DNA of 64,000 nt, from NCBI GenBank assembly GCA_903813345.2, contig CAIIXF020000001.1, forward strand, positions 1,986,001 to 2,050,000, in the 5' to 3' direction. Shown here piece by piece: positions 40,127-54,439 of the stretch. Source of the DNA: Owenia fusiformis (Eukaryota; Annelida; Polychaeta; Sabellida; Oweniidae). Under the pieces are notes generated by a model, which saw only the letters and a list, made by a program, of their open reading frames with translations, was not told the origin of the DNA and did no database searches. Each line of letters starts with the position of its first letter. Within the stretch, counting starts at the first letter, position 1. A program made the position numbers and the translations under genes.

Positions 40127-43100
40127 GTACGCATTGAAGTCAGATATTAATTAATAAAAGTATTGAAACACAAGTATTATTATATAACATCACACATTAT
40201 CAATAACATTATCACGAACTTACACAAAGTAAATCGATGCATTTATATACACGTATACTTATATATTTCTTTAAATGTGATAACATAGCATATAAATCTA
40301 TACAAAACTAATTCTAATAAACTAACACTACTATCTGTATATTGTCATATTTGATGGTAAATAAAATCCACATATAAAGTCTTATACAGGTGCATGCATT
40401 CATTTTCTTGACCAGTGGATTTTGATTTTCATTTGATTATCAGAATGTACTATTGACACTATGGACTGACCACATATAATTTTATTTCTTGATCATGAGA
40501 TGGAAAATGATGATGTATGAATATTTATTGAAGCAAGTCTGTAACAATGAACTATACCATTTTATATGATTTATTTTAGTTTATTTCTTTGAAGTATTGT
40601 TATATATAACAGACGATTGAATTTTGTCACGTATATTGACATTCACTGTTGACTTCAGAAAGTTTTTAAATGGCTGAACTTTACCTGGAATTGAGAAAGT
40701 GTTCAGTCATCACAATGATGTTTTATTCTGTTCTGCTCTTCAGCTAGTGTGCTATTCTCTGACTAAATTTAATTGCCTTACACTATGAGCTTTAACCAAT
40801 CAAAGAGCATGATGGTGCTGTGCTGATATGTTTTCCTATCAAAACATATACAGATATATTACTTAGCAATGGAATGGTCTGATTGGCCCATCCAGTTCAG
40901 CAATATATCATTAAATTTAGAATATTTGTGTTTGAGAGGAAATTGTGATTATACTCTTACAAAGGGTTATAGTAAGGGTATGTAACATGTGTATACTTTA
41001 GTGTAACCCACGTGCCAAAGTTCAGGTTTGATATATTACCAACATATTGGCTAAAGTCATAGTTGGGATTCTGTTTTTTGTTCCATATTTAGTGTTCCTT
41101 GTTTTATGATTGATTTATGATGGAGTTGTCTTTTTAAAGAGGTAGTTTTATTGACATGCCAGGTATCTGCCTAAAGTAAAAAATAACAACATAAAATACA
41201 TCTAAGGACAGAAGTTGTAGAATTAGAAAGAATTTATGATTGTAAGCATCTGGACATCTGGAGTAAGGGAACTGGATGTGATAAATAAAACAACATTTTC
41301 TTGCTTTTTAAAGTAAATGTATCACAACCCAAAAATATCTTCTGGAAAAAAATAAAATACTGGTAAGCATCTTATTAACCCCAAAGTTCAGAATTGTCAA
41401 AATTTGGAGATACCCCTAAAAGTTCACTGTATTTTGATGAATTCTGACTAGTTTTACTAAAATCCTACATTTTTACATCAATTCAAATGAAATATATCTA
41501 CTTTGTATACTGTCCTGCAAAGCCATGGTCAAATGATAGGCATCAATGATATAATGGTATAGGTCATGTTCAAAGTAAATAAACTTTTTTATGAAATATA
41601 TTTTTTGTCATTAAAACTGTAAGTCAATCCAGGTAAAAAAAATAACGCAAAGTGCACTTATCAACCTTGTAGAATAGCTCTGTAAGGCCATGTGTTATGA
41701 AGAGGATTGTATTTACTCATTTAAGTTATTTACAGTGTAATTTATCAATGTGACTCACATTCTCATTTTTTCAAGTTATTTCAGCTTTTTATCTCTTTGA
41801 CCAGTATATGACCGATGATAAAATTGAGTCCTTATTGGTTGTAAATCTCCTGTAATTCTCTTGTCCGACATTTATTAATCATGAAATATAGTAACGCAAA
41901 AAATACAATTACCAAATTGAGGAAAAAACATTAGCCAAATGCATCAGAGGAAATACATTTTAAAATAATTTCCGAATATCAGATCACTCATTTGAGTCCT
42001 TCATTAATATATTGCTGCTTTATAACATTGACTATATCAAGAGTTCATGCCTTCAGCCTCTTCATAATCTCAAATGACCAATTAAACGCGATAAATAATT
42101 GCCATTCTTTTTTATGGTCATCGGAAAAACCACTTGAGTGTTTTAACTTGATTAGTTTTTTTGATTTCGCTCTTCAGTATGGCAGTTTTTCGGATCTACA
42201 TTTTTCTAAAATAGACTGAGTGTACGAGACAGATTACTGAGCTTTATGGAGATTTTATAATCAGTGGTCACTTGTGTTTTTATCAGCGTTTAAATCACCA
42301 ATATTCCTTTCTGTTGTCCAGCCAGAAACAATATTTCCAATTTTCCAAATGACATTAAAGTCTGGTTTGAATGTATTTAATTTATAAACACATAAATCAT
42401 TGGAATCAAAGGCAAAAGTGCAACCACAGTTCATGAACAGTAATTTGTTAACATTTTGATCAGCATTTTGATTCAAGAACTTATCCAAAAAAGTTCAGAT
42501 AACTACCTATAAAACATCCTAATTAGAAAAAGCAAAAAAGTCATCAATCCTGTCAGTCCGAGAACAAATGGCATAAAAAGTTGCATAACACAAAGTTATG
42601 GTCAGTTTTGAAGGAATTTATTGTTACAAAAAAATTAATAAAAGCTTTTCTTAATGCTTGGACAACTTTACTTGTAAATTAAAAATTCTCAAAATAAAAG
42701 TGCTCTTGATTTTTGGATTTAGTTAACTGCTTTATTAACCCAACTGAAAAATGCAAAAGAACTTTGACCATTGACAGTCTAAATATGTACTAAGCCCATA
42801 GGAAAACAACTTTGTTTAAATATTTGATATCTGAAAGAGATTTTTCCCAGAGTAATCTTAGCCGTCAATACTGACCTTCCTAAAACAGATTTGAAAAACA
42901 AGTGAAAGCTTGGAATATGTTCTTGAATATTGAGCAAATGGCATTAGTCATCATTATTTTTAATTTTAGTTAAGTATATGCAGAGTAGAAATTCTGGATG
43001 TCTGAAACCAGTTTCTTGTGATGTTATTTTAGTAGTGCAGGTGATGCTTTGTAGCATGGTTTAATGTGATGTATGAATAGTTAGATGAGAAGCCATGGTT

Positions 43101-46100
43101 TAAGGCATCAGTATTAATTTCATCAACAAAGAATCAGAAATTGAACAAGAATTTATACATAATATATCATTTAGACTTGATGAATCATTTTATTTGCATT
43201 TCTTCCGAGTTACTCATGATATGGTCCCGTTTGATATCCCAGTTCACGGTCACCTAGGCTTTCATAGAGTAGGGTGACCCTTGACCCTGGACATGACCAA
43301 CCCAGAGGATGTTTATGACTAAACGGATGTTTTTTCACACCAGGCTAGAATTCTATTTGCATATGAGCCATTTTTATTGAAAGAAAATTCTGAAAGGCTT
43401 ACAATGATGAATATATCATGGTCAGTTGTATGTTTAAACGTGATCACGTTTCTCAAGTTGTGATTTTTTATGGAAATATCTGAACTGTTTTATTTAGTGT
43501 TAAATGCTTTGATATTGGTCAGTTCTGAAATAACATATTTTTTATTGAGTTTAAATTGCATTTCTGCCACCCATCGTCAACAAGTTGAAAAACTGAAAGG
43601 AATCATCCTGAAGTATAAGAAAGAACTGGACTGGAATTATTAATATATTTACTGCTTTTTCTTGAATCTATTCTGGGTTATTTTTTGATTTTCCATGTGC
43701 CTGAATAAAAGAAGAAAATTTCATTTGGGTTAATTTAAGCCAATTTTGATACAATAATTTCAATCCACATGCGATTTATACACTCCGTCTTATTTGTAAA
43801 AATAAAGAAACTGTTTTATTTTTTGGGAAAGTTTTTTGCATATTTTTGTTGATTTTTTAAAGTTGGCTCAAATGAGGGTTTAATTAAAGTGGTCCTTGCT
43901 GATTAAAAAAAGTAGATAGTATTTGTGTTTTATCAGCAGCCGCCACTTGTCTATAGTTGGTCATGACATACCAAGGTTAAAACAACTCTGGTCAAGGTGT
44001 TCACTTACGTACCATTTAAAACTTACAAGGCACCCCAAAATCATTTTTATATATCCATTTTATTCTTCAGATAAGATACAAGGCATGTAATAGTTGTTTA
44101 TGTAATTGATGTTTTTTATTTAACATTAGTGGCAATTAGCATCAGAAACGTTTTGAAGAGTATATATATATATAGTTGCCATGGAAATAGTTGTTACTAA
44201 AGATTGTCTGATTCCATGATGATATTAGATCATCAGAAAAGCTTGGGATTATTTTCATCTGCCAGAAATGCTAACTCAAATAAATCTCCATGGAGAGTTA
44301 TATAACATACAATTTAAGCCAGAGTTATTTTCTGTGCAGAAATTCCATAATTAAGGAGTAAAATGTGGAAAACTTCAGCAAAATGCAATTACCAAAATAA
44401 TCATTGGTGGATTAGTGAATTTCCTGTAAATCAGAGATGTAGTTATATAATACTGGAGATTCTGACTTGATCTCCAAGAGATGTGTTTATTTCTGCAATG
44501 TTCTTGGTGGCTTTGGATTTTTGGTCATATCTTGGCACCATGTAATCTAATGATCTCTGTTATTTTACTTCACTACCAAATTCTCTTTCTATGAAATTTA
44601 GTCCAGCAATGAGCCTTTATATACCCCACCCCCTTCTTGTGATAAAAACCTGTGTGTTGAAATTAAAAAGGAACTTCAAGTTTATGTAATATTATTCATT
44701 GATTCATTCACTGCAACAAAAGTTATAACAATTGGTAAAAGGTTACAATTGCAAAAAAATGTGACCATTGCAAAGAGTAATCTCTTTTAGGTGCCAAAAG
44801 TGAAAATCACTTTTTGAAAATGTGGTGTGTCAGTAAAGATCCATGTGGAATCCACACTGAACTAAGAAATTAAATTATGGAAGAAGAATTACATATGAGA
44901 AAACCCAGTATAAATTAATTACAGATGTTACATAATAGAGAAAATAGCATGCTAGATGTTTCTTGTGGATCTATAAACCTATCCATAAACGTCATTTCAG
45001 TAAGCGGATCTTCTAAGCTGATTACATTTATTTCATCATGAAAGTATCTAACAAATTGCAGTGTTCGAACAAACAATGTAAATGTAATTGATATAGCAAT
45101 AATTAAGAATGTGTGATTTGTTAGTATGTAATTATGTTACATATATTCTCTATGGCTGTTTTTGAAATTAGAAGCCGAGTTTGGACGTAAATAAGATTGT
45201 TCGGTCAGGTAAAATGTATGGTCAATCAATAACTCTTCATCCTTCTATTGTATAATATCATTGATTTGCTGAATTATTTACGAGCATTGTATTTAAGAAA
45301 ATAATGATATGAAACAAAGGAAATTGAAGTTTGGGATTCAATTTAGTTTTGAGTAGAGGCCATAATTTCTTATTTGGCAAATATTTCCTAAATCTTTCTT
45401 TTAATCATAAATTATTTTGAGACATGAAAGAATAAGTTCTTCAAAGAGTAGGATTAAAAATAAGTACTTAAACAACTTAAACAACTTAAAATATAATTTT
45501 TGATCACAAAAAGCTAATCAAAATTATGTGTCAAAATATATTTTGTTTTCTAAGGATATTTTAAGTGATAAAGAAAACATAAATAAAACATGAAAGAAAG
45601 TTTCTGTTTTAGGAAGTATTTTAGAGTTCAAATCCAGATTCTAGAGGAAGTTATGATTTCTTATGGAAATAATAAAAGCAGGAAATAGATTCTGAGAAAA
45701 TGCTAATTTAAACTTGTGTAACAAATATGGTTCTTTGTTTCCTGGATACTTATTCAAAAATCACCAGATCCAGCAAAGATAAATTAATCTAAGAAATTGA
45801 TTGAGAAAATTACATAAAAGATTGAGAGGTCTCCATCCATTTAACCTTTAATATGTCTCATCTCACTCATTTTCCAATGCAGTTTTATGTAATAAATGGT
45901 GACATAAGCTGCTGAGAGTTAAGATGTTAATCATGTTTTAATTATTGCATCCTTGTGCTTTGATTGATTATGTGGCAGGATTCATATTTCTTTATGGCTA
46001 CTGATGGTATGTAGACTCCTTAAGGGAGGGGAAGGGGAGGGGGGGGGGTTAGGCCATTAGTCCACATCCCTAAACACCCCACAAATTAAAAATCCCTGTT

Positions 46101-46950
46101 TAGATAAAAATTGATAAGTATTTGCTTATAATTCCAAAACATGACCTAAAATTGGTATTTTTGCATAAATAAGGATATATTAAACTGTCTTGTATGGCCA
46201 TTCCCTACTGTTTTAATGAAATCCAGACCATACTTTCTAACAAACCCATTTCTTAGCATATTATTTTTGCAAGTTATGCATTAAAAGTTGAAAAGCAATG
46301 TAATTGACATTGTTCTTTCCACATTAAGAAAGATACCATCAGCATCATCATAATACTCTATTTTGCTAAATAAAAAAAAAAAGTCACTCTTACTTCTAAA
46401 AACACACCGTAGTGTAAGTATAAAGATTTCTTTCCTCTAAAAATATAATATGATTTAGAAAATGGTGGTTAAGTTAAAATATAAAAGAGAGTTTCAGATC
46501 CCCTTGGTATTTGGTAGAAGGGGGGGGGGGCATAGGACAGTGAAGGGTTCAATCAATGGAGCACTAATAGACAGTTAATATGTCATCATCATATTTGATG
46601 TTTACTAGTAATAAGTGTGAATTTGTTTCACAGGTTTAAAGCTGTATAAAATACTCTATTTCCTTCTACCATTGAACTTATAATTTAAACAATCAACACC
46701 TAACATGAATCCTAATATTCCTTAGAAAAATAGTGTGAAGATAAAGAAACTAAAATAGCCAGAAAATAGTAAATTGAATTTCACACTTCCAGATTGTTTT
46801 CATTAGCACTTTATTATATGACTTAAACATGTGTGTGTTATATCAGCCAATAAAAATGCAGGCTCTAGTGGGCTCCATGAATTCATTAAAACATGAGCCA
46901 ATGAAAAAACAGTAAATATTACATACACTATAGAGCGCCTGTGGCCTAAT
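40127..46950. other. Gene-poor AT-rich stretch
   Basis: No supported gene. The small frames at 41992-42219 and 42261-42488 show no domain or clear splice context. A TATATATATATA run near 44162 and poly-G tracts at 46040 and 46520 are present. Confidence 0.45.
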
Positions 46951-46952
46951 CT

Positions 46953-46959
46953 TATATAA
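46953..46959 (+). promoter_or_regulatory. Candidate TATA box (TATATAA)
   Basis: TATATAA lies about 30 bp before a transcript-like, purine-rich segment that ends in a strong splice donor at 47203. It would place a start site near 46983. In an AT-rich genome such a match is common, so support comes only from the downstream exon-like segment. Confidence 0.25.
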
Positions 46960-46983
46960 TCACTAGATTAGTGGTTCCAATCA

Positions 46984-47203
46984 AAATCAAACTACAGTCT
47001 CCAGCTAGAACACAAAGAGAACACACATACTTCAAGAATTTGTTGGAAGAAAAAAATCAAGCAGTCATTTTTTGAGGACTTTTCAAAAGGACTTTAAAAA
47101 ATATATTATTTAAAAGACATTGGATATTATAATCAGTTTGAAGCTATTGGTTGGGGATTGCAACCAATAGAAGAGGAACAGCAGCTCAAGTTATATCTGG
47201 ATG
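46984..47203 (+). other. Candidate 5' UTR exon (TATA-driven)
   Basis: The segment ends in a strong donor, GGATG|GTGAGA (GT at 47204), and begins about 30 bp downstream of a TATATAA. It has no long open frame, as expected for an untranslated leader. Its last three bases are an ATG. If spliced to 56343 that ATG would read M-K-stop; if spliced to the candidate exon 48212-48282 it would give a 24-codon upstream frame ending at TGA on the next junction. The start coordinate is an estimate. Confidence 0.3.
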
Positions 47204-48211
47204 GTGAGACTTTTAATAATTATTTTAATTATTTCATGATTAGTTATCATTTTGCAAATAACTTTTAAAAAACATATATTTTAGAGAGAAGGTTTTCATA
47301 AAAATTTCATATTTTGACACTACTTTGTCATCTTTTAATGCATTCTTTAAGTATTTCTTAACCTTCATATCCATGTTAACATTTAATTAACATTTAAAAA
47401 AGTTCAAAAACTCAAGAAAACTGTTCAATAAATATGATCATTAATAGCATACATGTTCCACATATTGGTCATGTCTCTGCTTCAAAATTACCAGAGGAAT
47501 TTAGATTTATTTAAAAATGAATTCTAAAAGTAAAAAAAGAATTAGATTGGGCAACAATGCTGAATTTTTACATGTCAAGTAATATGAACATTACAATTCC
47601 AAAATGTAGTTTAATTTGAGACTTAGGCTTATTTTCTTTTGCTTAATAGAATTTTTAAACCAGCTTTATATAACTGAATTAGCAATTGTACTGTTAAATA
47701 TACTGATTGGTTTTAATCCTGATTTTGTGCTTTGCAAAAACCCACATTTAAAGAAACAAATTTCAATTAAAAGTATTTTCTCAAAGACTTAATTCTTGGT
47801 GCTGCAGTGAAATAGGGAGGGGGCCTGTGTTTCTGAGAAATAATAACAGCAGGAGAATTAGCTGACTCTCTCTGATTGCATCTTACTACTACAATAAAAA
47901 TATCAAAAAATAAATTATGCATTAACTAGCCAATTTGACCATTTATAAGTACATCAAAGAATTGCTAACAGTTGGAGTTTACTGTTGTATTCTCACTTGA
48001 TTATAATTGAAAGGATTAAAAAAAAATATCAAAAGAATTTTATGTTTTAGAGTTGGTTTTATGGCTTGAGCTTTTTGAGCTGTTAAGTAAATACTGGGAA
48101 TCAAAGGGAGGGAGAGAGGGGGGGTCGATGGGATATTACCAGTGCTACCCCTTTTTAAGATGCTTCTTTACTCATGTAGTGTTTGTTATAAGTTAAGTTA
48201 ACATTTCACAG

Positions 48212-48282
48212 CTCACCAGCAAAGGAGGTCCAGATTGCACACTGGACCAGAAGATTGGAGGAATTAAATTCAGCTATTCCTG
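48212..48282 (+). other. Candidate small internal exon (71 nt)
   Basis: It is bounded by a good acceptor (TTAACATTTCACAG, ending 48211) and a strong donor (TTCCTG|GTGAGA, GT at 48283), and is GC-richer than its surroundings. One frame is open across the block (23 codons plus TG). Joined to 56343, that frame closes immediately (TG+A = TGA), so a transcript including this exon would need ATG 56392 to start hb. It is best read as an untranslated or uORF-bearing leader exon. Confidence 0.35.
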
Positions 48283-51200
48283 GTGAGAATAAAAACATGT
48301 ATATCTATCAAGGGGAATCCAGATGTGTGGCCAAGTCCATGGAGCATTTTTGTGATGGATATATGTAGTGGCATAAATAATTCATGACGTGTTAAATTAT
48401 GTATACACATTGTAGAGATTAGAGACTAAGGGAAGTTGCATCAGTTGTGGGGAGGGAGGGGGGTATTTGGTGCATAATGTATAATGATGTTTTGAGTTAG
48501 CATAACATCTTTCAGACTCTGGTTACCATAGCAATGCAATGACCAGTCCAAAACAGGAGGTGATTATGCAAGATTTTTGCCTGTTCTCCCTTAATCAGCA
48601 ATCCAAGTTTATCAGCCTGGTTTTACATTTCATTTGGGAAATTTTTAGGCTGTCTTTTATTTTGACATCTGGACTGTTTGTCAGTAAAGATAACACAAGA
48701 GGGGATGGCCCATTGAGCTAAATTATCAATTTGATCATTTTTATATTTACATTTTACCTCATTAAGTGTGACATTTCATATGAAAATATATGAATATTAT
48801 ACTATAATGTGGTATAATTAAAGAATGCATAGGTCTTTTAGGGTGTAATTGGATGTGCTTAATGGACGTCCTGTTGGTACAAAGGTTCATCAGTGTTTTA
48901 AAGGGCTCTTGAAATGTTGACTTTGTGTTTGGTCACTCGTGGTTATGTAAGATTTAGCGGCTATCTCTGGCTATAGTACATAGTAGGGCACGGTGTCAAG
49001 TACTTTTTGTCTACATTTTTCATGAAGGGGAGGAAAGCTTAGACAAGGCAGCCATTTTGTTCAACTGTCTAACATATTTTAAGTTTTTGAAGTTGTTTTG
49101 CACTTTTTGGAGTTTTGATGCAGTGTCCTAGTCAAAGGAATTCTCTGGTCAGTATTTTATGTTTTATTTGTGTGAAGTGTGATTATTTCTATCTTCATAA
49201 AGTCTTTTTTTAATATGTTCTTAAATTGAACTTATATAATTAAATTTTTAACAGAAATTACAATTGATTGTGTATGAGATAATTTTCATATTTCAAATTA
49301 ACGTTTGGGATCATGAAATAGTCATATATTTAATAATGGATATTAGGTTCACCTTCTGTTCAAAATATATTTACTTCTTTAAATCAATTATGTATGAAGT
49401 CAAGTTTAAATGCTTTTTAACGACAGATACAATTGCAATTATTCTTATTAAGTGATGAAACAAAGGAAGAAACATGCAATATTTAGCAATCAACCATATG
49501 TAGCCATAAAGTTAGTTACGTAACAATACATCTGAAAAATCATAATCTACATATGTTGTGTTTGCCACGTACTTAACACAATGTAGGTAACATGTTATCA
49601 TATTTTATCATTTATTCATTGACTCTTCTACATCCGAAGCCAATGTAGGCTGATTCCCGATATGTTACATTATCTATACTTTTACGCCATACTTTTATTA
49701 TCAGTTCACTGGGATGGTTTTACTGATAAGATACGAAGAAACAAACAACAAAAATTAACTTAAATAATTTTGATGAACATTTTGATATCCAAAATTTTGA
49801 TCAGTTTCTTGACCCTTCTAGTTGTAAATTGATTGAATTTTTTGTGACATAACCCATTGAAGTTTTCACACTGTCTGGGTTTCCATCACCCTTAAACTGG
49901 TCCACCTATTGTGAAAAAATACCACCCTATTCAAAACATTTTTACATTTATTAATTTCGCTCCAAGAAAGGACAGCTGACAAAGGTACATTCGATTATAA
50001 AAATTATATAATACATTATTATAGATGAAATTCTCAACAAAGACAGTTTTCAAATTCAAATTAATCATAAAGAAGGCCATTAAGGTTTTGAAAGGCGATT
50101 TTCCTCGTTCTATTATAGTTATTATGTCCATGAAAAGATATATTATTCTATAGGTCGGTGCAAAGCATTGTGGTAAAAAGCGTCAGAGTTTGAGGGTCAT
50201 TTGACCTGCTGACCTCTACGTGCATAATACGCAAGCATCTAGTCTGATAAATTTTTATGATGTGTAGGCTTTCACATAGAGCAGATGGAACTGAGACATA
50301 ACTCATAATCTTTTTAATATATATGGATCATTTGCAACATTTGGATTAAACATAGTTGAACATGTACGAGGAAAGAGTAGGAATTGGTTCAAGGTATGTG
50401 AACATTGTAAACAATACTTTTAAATATTGTTCATGCAATAGAAACTTTGTTGGGTTCTATGTTAGGCAACTCTAAGGACTCATAGGGTTTATTCACTGAT
50501 GAAAGGTATTTATAAATGAAAATTGATTAGAAAACATATTAAGTGATACAAAAATGAGTTGTTAGATTGTTGTCATTTGTTTTATTTACTCAAATAATTT
50601 ATAATAACCATGACAATTTCTAAGTAGTCTACTAAATATTTGTCATTCTCTTGCTTTGAACATTTAGCATTGGCTCGATCTCAGATTCTAGTTAAGGATT
50701 AGATTATAAAATATTGTCTCTTATGTCTCATTTCCTTCTTGTTATTTTTCTTCATTAGCCAAATCGGTGATTCACACCTGTATGACTGAATGAGAAAATA
50801 ATGCAAAAAAAGAATTCTGTTGTGAATGAATGAAGCAAGCAGAAGCAACTCATATAAGGAGTTTGCACACTAGTGACATCTATAAATGGTGATCAATGTT
50901 ATATGCAGCTGTTAAACATTAACTGTTTGAACAATATTATATATGAGCAATGAACATCATTCACTCTGTTCAGATTATGTTGTACTTGCAGTTGAAATAT
51001 GAATCTTTAATATTTAATAACCTAGAAGAATTATTGGAATAAAAAAGTATCTCTAAGAATGCGATAATGTAATGATTAAGCCTTATAGTTCTCCAGTTCC
51101 TTCCTTATTAATTTGCTACTTTTATCATCAGTATTTAATAAGTGAAAAATAGGTAGCTACCCCCTATTGTAAATACAAAGATATGGCGTCATCATTACAA

Positions 51201-54200
51201 TATAAGGTCTAGAATTTCTGAAACCAAACCTTATTTTTATGAAAAAATATCTGAAGATAGTGGTGTAAATAATGAAAGTAGATTTTGCTGTGGCTTATGG
51301 TGCATCATGGTTCAGGTGTGTTATAGCATAGATCACCTGTTTTGCCAATAAAGCTTATATTTGAGTGATGAGGCAGGTGAGACAGTTTACCTGTAGTGAA
51401 GAGACAATCAATTAACTGGACACCTCGTTATCATCAAATTATAATTGGTTAGTGGCTTCTTTTTTCTCAGCATATTCAATTAAACACATATATTTTACTG
51501 TTAACACATTTTATTATGAAATCTCAGAGGCTCTAGGTTTTCATGTTTAGTTTACTTAAGTCAATAAAGAAATGTGTCCGGATGTGAGACTTGTCAATGC
51601 AGAATACCAAATGTCAATAAATTATTTTTGATATTATTTTTACGATAATCATGAGAAAAAGAATGTTGATATTCATTCAATTAAATGTAATAATAATTGA
51701 AATAATGTAACCGAACACTAAACTAACACAGTAAAATAGATACAGTCTTACACTAATTGCCCTTTTGAGTAAAACATTATTTTTGCACGGTTATTTTACA
51801 AAACATATTCTTTTAATTTGAATGACATTGCATTTTGAGTGAAAATAACTTTCAATTGTTGAAAGTTATTTCATCTTTAATGGTTAAAAATATTACGTGC
51901 AATAATATTTAGAAGTTTTAAATACAGCCATTATTGCAGACTTCAATTTTCTAAGTCACGTATTTGGTTTAAAAATTTTGAAAAATTAATAAATGCTATC
52001 TTAATAGAAGTACCAGCAAGATAAAAATATTTCAATAAGTTTTGATATTTATATTATTGCTTAGTGAGTGACATGTGTGGATGAAAACATACTTATCAGA
52101 TTTTAATATTTTTCATAAGTTAAAATTTCCTGAATATATACTAACAAATCGAATGTCAAAGATGCCCCGATACTGAGAATATTACTTTCTAGTGCTTCTT
52201 TTAGGACTTACAATTGGAAATGTATTACAATGTTCTGTTTATCTCCCATTCAGTATGATATGACCATATCCATAGTACCATATCCACTGTCCCTTGGTAA
52301 GAGTTACTTTGCATGCCTCTACAGTTAAAGTCAATAAAACACGAATCACTAATAGTATACCGTAACCTCAAATGATTTGATATAAACTGAGATGATATTA
52401 ACGCAAACTATCTTCATTATTTAAGAAAATCAACTCTATATGCTATAAATGGCTACTTTCTACTCTCTCATTCACCCTGCAGGTTTTGGTTTGAATTTTA
52501 TGTTGCAATGAAAAACAAGTCATATATGTGACATGAAATAGAAGCCATAAAATATGATTACGTTAGGTAAAAACTACATTAAGATTTACGAGGATTTATG
52601 CTTCAATTTGTGTTTTATTTCTCCGCAGATCTCCAGAGAGAAGTTTTTAGTGAAGTTTTATGAGATTGCACTTACTGACTCACATACTTTGATTCTCTAA
52701 TATTCTTTTTTATGAAAAAATCAATGCCTCGCAATTAAACGAAAAAATAACAAGGCGAGAAACGAGTTTTATTTTACGTTGATATCTATTTGAAGTTCTT
52801 CGAAGGCAAATCAATTAGTTTTAGGTGCAAACATGTATTTTTATGGTAAAGTACTCAATATATGCAGAGGTCATTCAAGTGCATCTATTTCCTTATTATA
52901 CAAGAGATGCAAATTCATTGAAGAATATAATAGAGCTGTTTTATCTGTCACAAACCTTTTTAGGAGACCCTGCCTTTTCTTAAGTACCCTATTTCAATGT
53001 ACGATTGTTATTCTGTAATAATTGAGATAACTTTTATTGAGATAAATTTTTTATCATTATTTATTTTTATTTTATTTATCCAGTTTTTGAAAGTATATAT
53101 GATTAATTGAATAATTATATTCCTTAGCTCAACAAAACAATTCATCTTATTCCACGTTTTCTTGATTCTGTTCTTCATCTTTGTTAATAACTTCTTCCTT
53201 TTGCTTTTTTTGTAAGTTGTAACTATGGAGCACTAAGTCACATCTTGGGAACCAGTTGATAGCTCTGAACATGAGTTTTTTAATGCCGCATTACCATGGT
53301 TTTAAAAAGACTATAAAGGTTACAAAGTACAGCGGTATAAATAAATATTGGAGAGAATAACATTTATTTTAATGAAGCCTTTGCTAATAAAGGTCAACGT
53401 ACACTGTGGTTATTGTCAATCAACGATGATCATAATTGAGAGAATTGTTCACTGTATGTTGTATTGTTTTTATAACTGTGTCAACAAATATTGAACATGT
53501 TATAATTAAAATGTTTTTTATATCGATAACACTTGACCCACAGTTAGACATGCTCTTTGACAGATACAACCCTTTTTCTGAATTATTTCTTATTTGACAT
53601 GTTTTATTTCAAGGGCACTATTTGAGATAGTAGAAATCAGAATGTATATATTTTGGGGATTGGGTTGGTTTACAACATGTACACGTATATGTGGTACATC
53701 TGTGTTTGCATGATACTCAATATGGATTGTTTTTTATTAATTAAATTTTGATGAAAAAATGTGATGCATCTCTTAATACAGAATTTCTATTTTAATCAAA
53801 TCTATTTAAACACAGATTGCTAGCTGACAATATCAGTGAGATCAAAAACATTGTGAAATGACAGTTTGTTTTTTATCTGTGGTTCGACTTGAACAATACA
53901 GAAAAAATAATTACAAATACAGACTAACATCTTTGCATTGTATTGAGATTACACAGAGTAATAATGCCACAAATAGTATCTGTGTATGGCCAGCCAATAA
54001 CTCCTTCAATATAAGTGACCAGCATTTGTGAATCCCTTACATCTGATTGGCTGCTGAAAGTGTTGTTTTGATTGACGAGGATATTCTTGGAGAATGTGTA
54101 GTGATCAGTGAAAGTAAGACCCGTGCTAACTCAGGAAGGTGCTACAAATGTGCATAGATATATTATTAGAATCAATCAATCAAGGAACTCCACAAATTTA

Positions 54201-54365
54201 TTCATATTCAAAAATGATATCATTAACAGTAATTCTGCGACACAAAAAATGACATGATTCTGAATTGGAGAAATTTATGCACACATTAGTTGATTAAGAT
54301 ACACATTTGGTAACAGTTGGCATATTGGAGACTTATTCTGGATTTGAGAGTTGTAGTTTTCTATA
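48283..54365. other. Gene-poor AT-rich stretch
   Basis: No supported coding exon. There is a donor-like TTCAAG|GTATGT near 50394 with a TATATATGG about 75 bp upstream, and a CCAAT/ATTGG-containing, slightly GC-richer patch near 53990-54130 that could be a promoter region. Neither is more than suggestive. Confidence 0.4.
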
Positions 54366-54439
54366 ATGTCATTCCATGGACTTAGCTATGATATTAGTGA
54401 TATACGCCTAAACATGGGCTCATCATTTGGGTACGCAAA
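54366..54439 (+). other. hb: Candidate first coding exon of hb (alternative N terminus)
   Basis: ATG 54366 has A at -3 and an in-frame TAG at 54354-54356, giving a clean start. Its frame reads 24 codons (beginning MSFHGLSYDISDIRLNM, ending SSFGYA) plus 2 nt up to an excellent donor, GCAAA|GTAAGTC (GT at 54440). Splicing to the acceptor at 56342 would complete a Lys codon and continue in frame as SDAACQNQVFVIREIG before Met(56392), adding 41 residues to the protein. The intron would be 1.9 kb. This is the best placed of the candidate upstream exons. The frame match could be chance (one in three), and I know of no conserved domain here. Confidence 0.35.
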
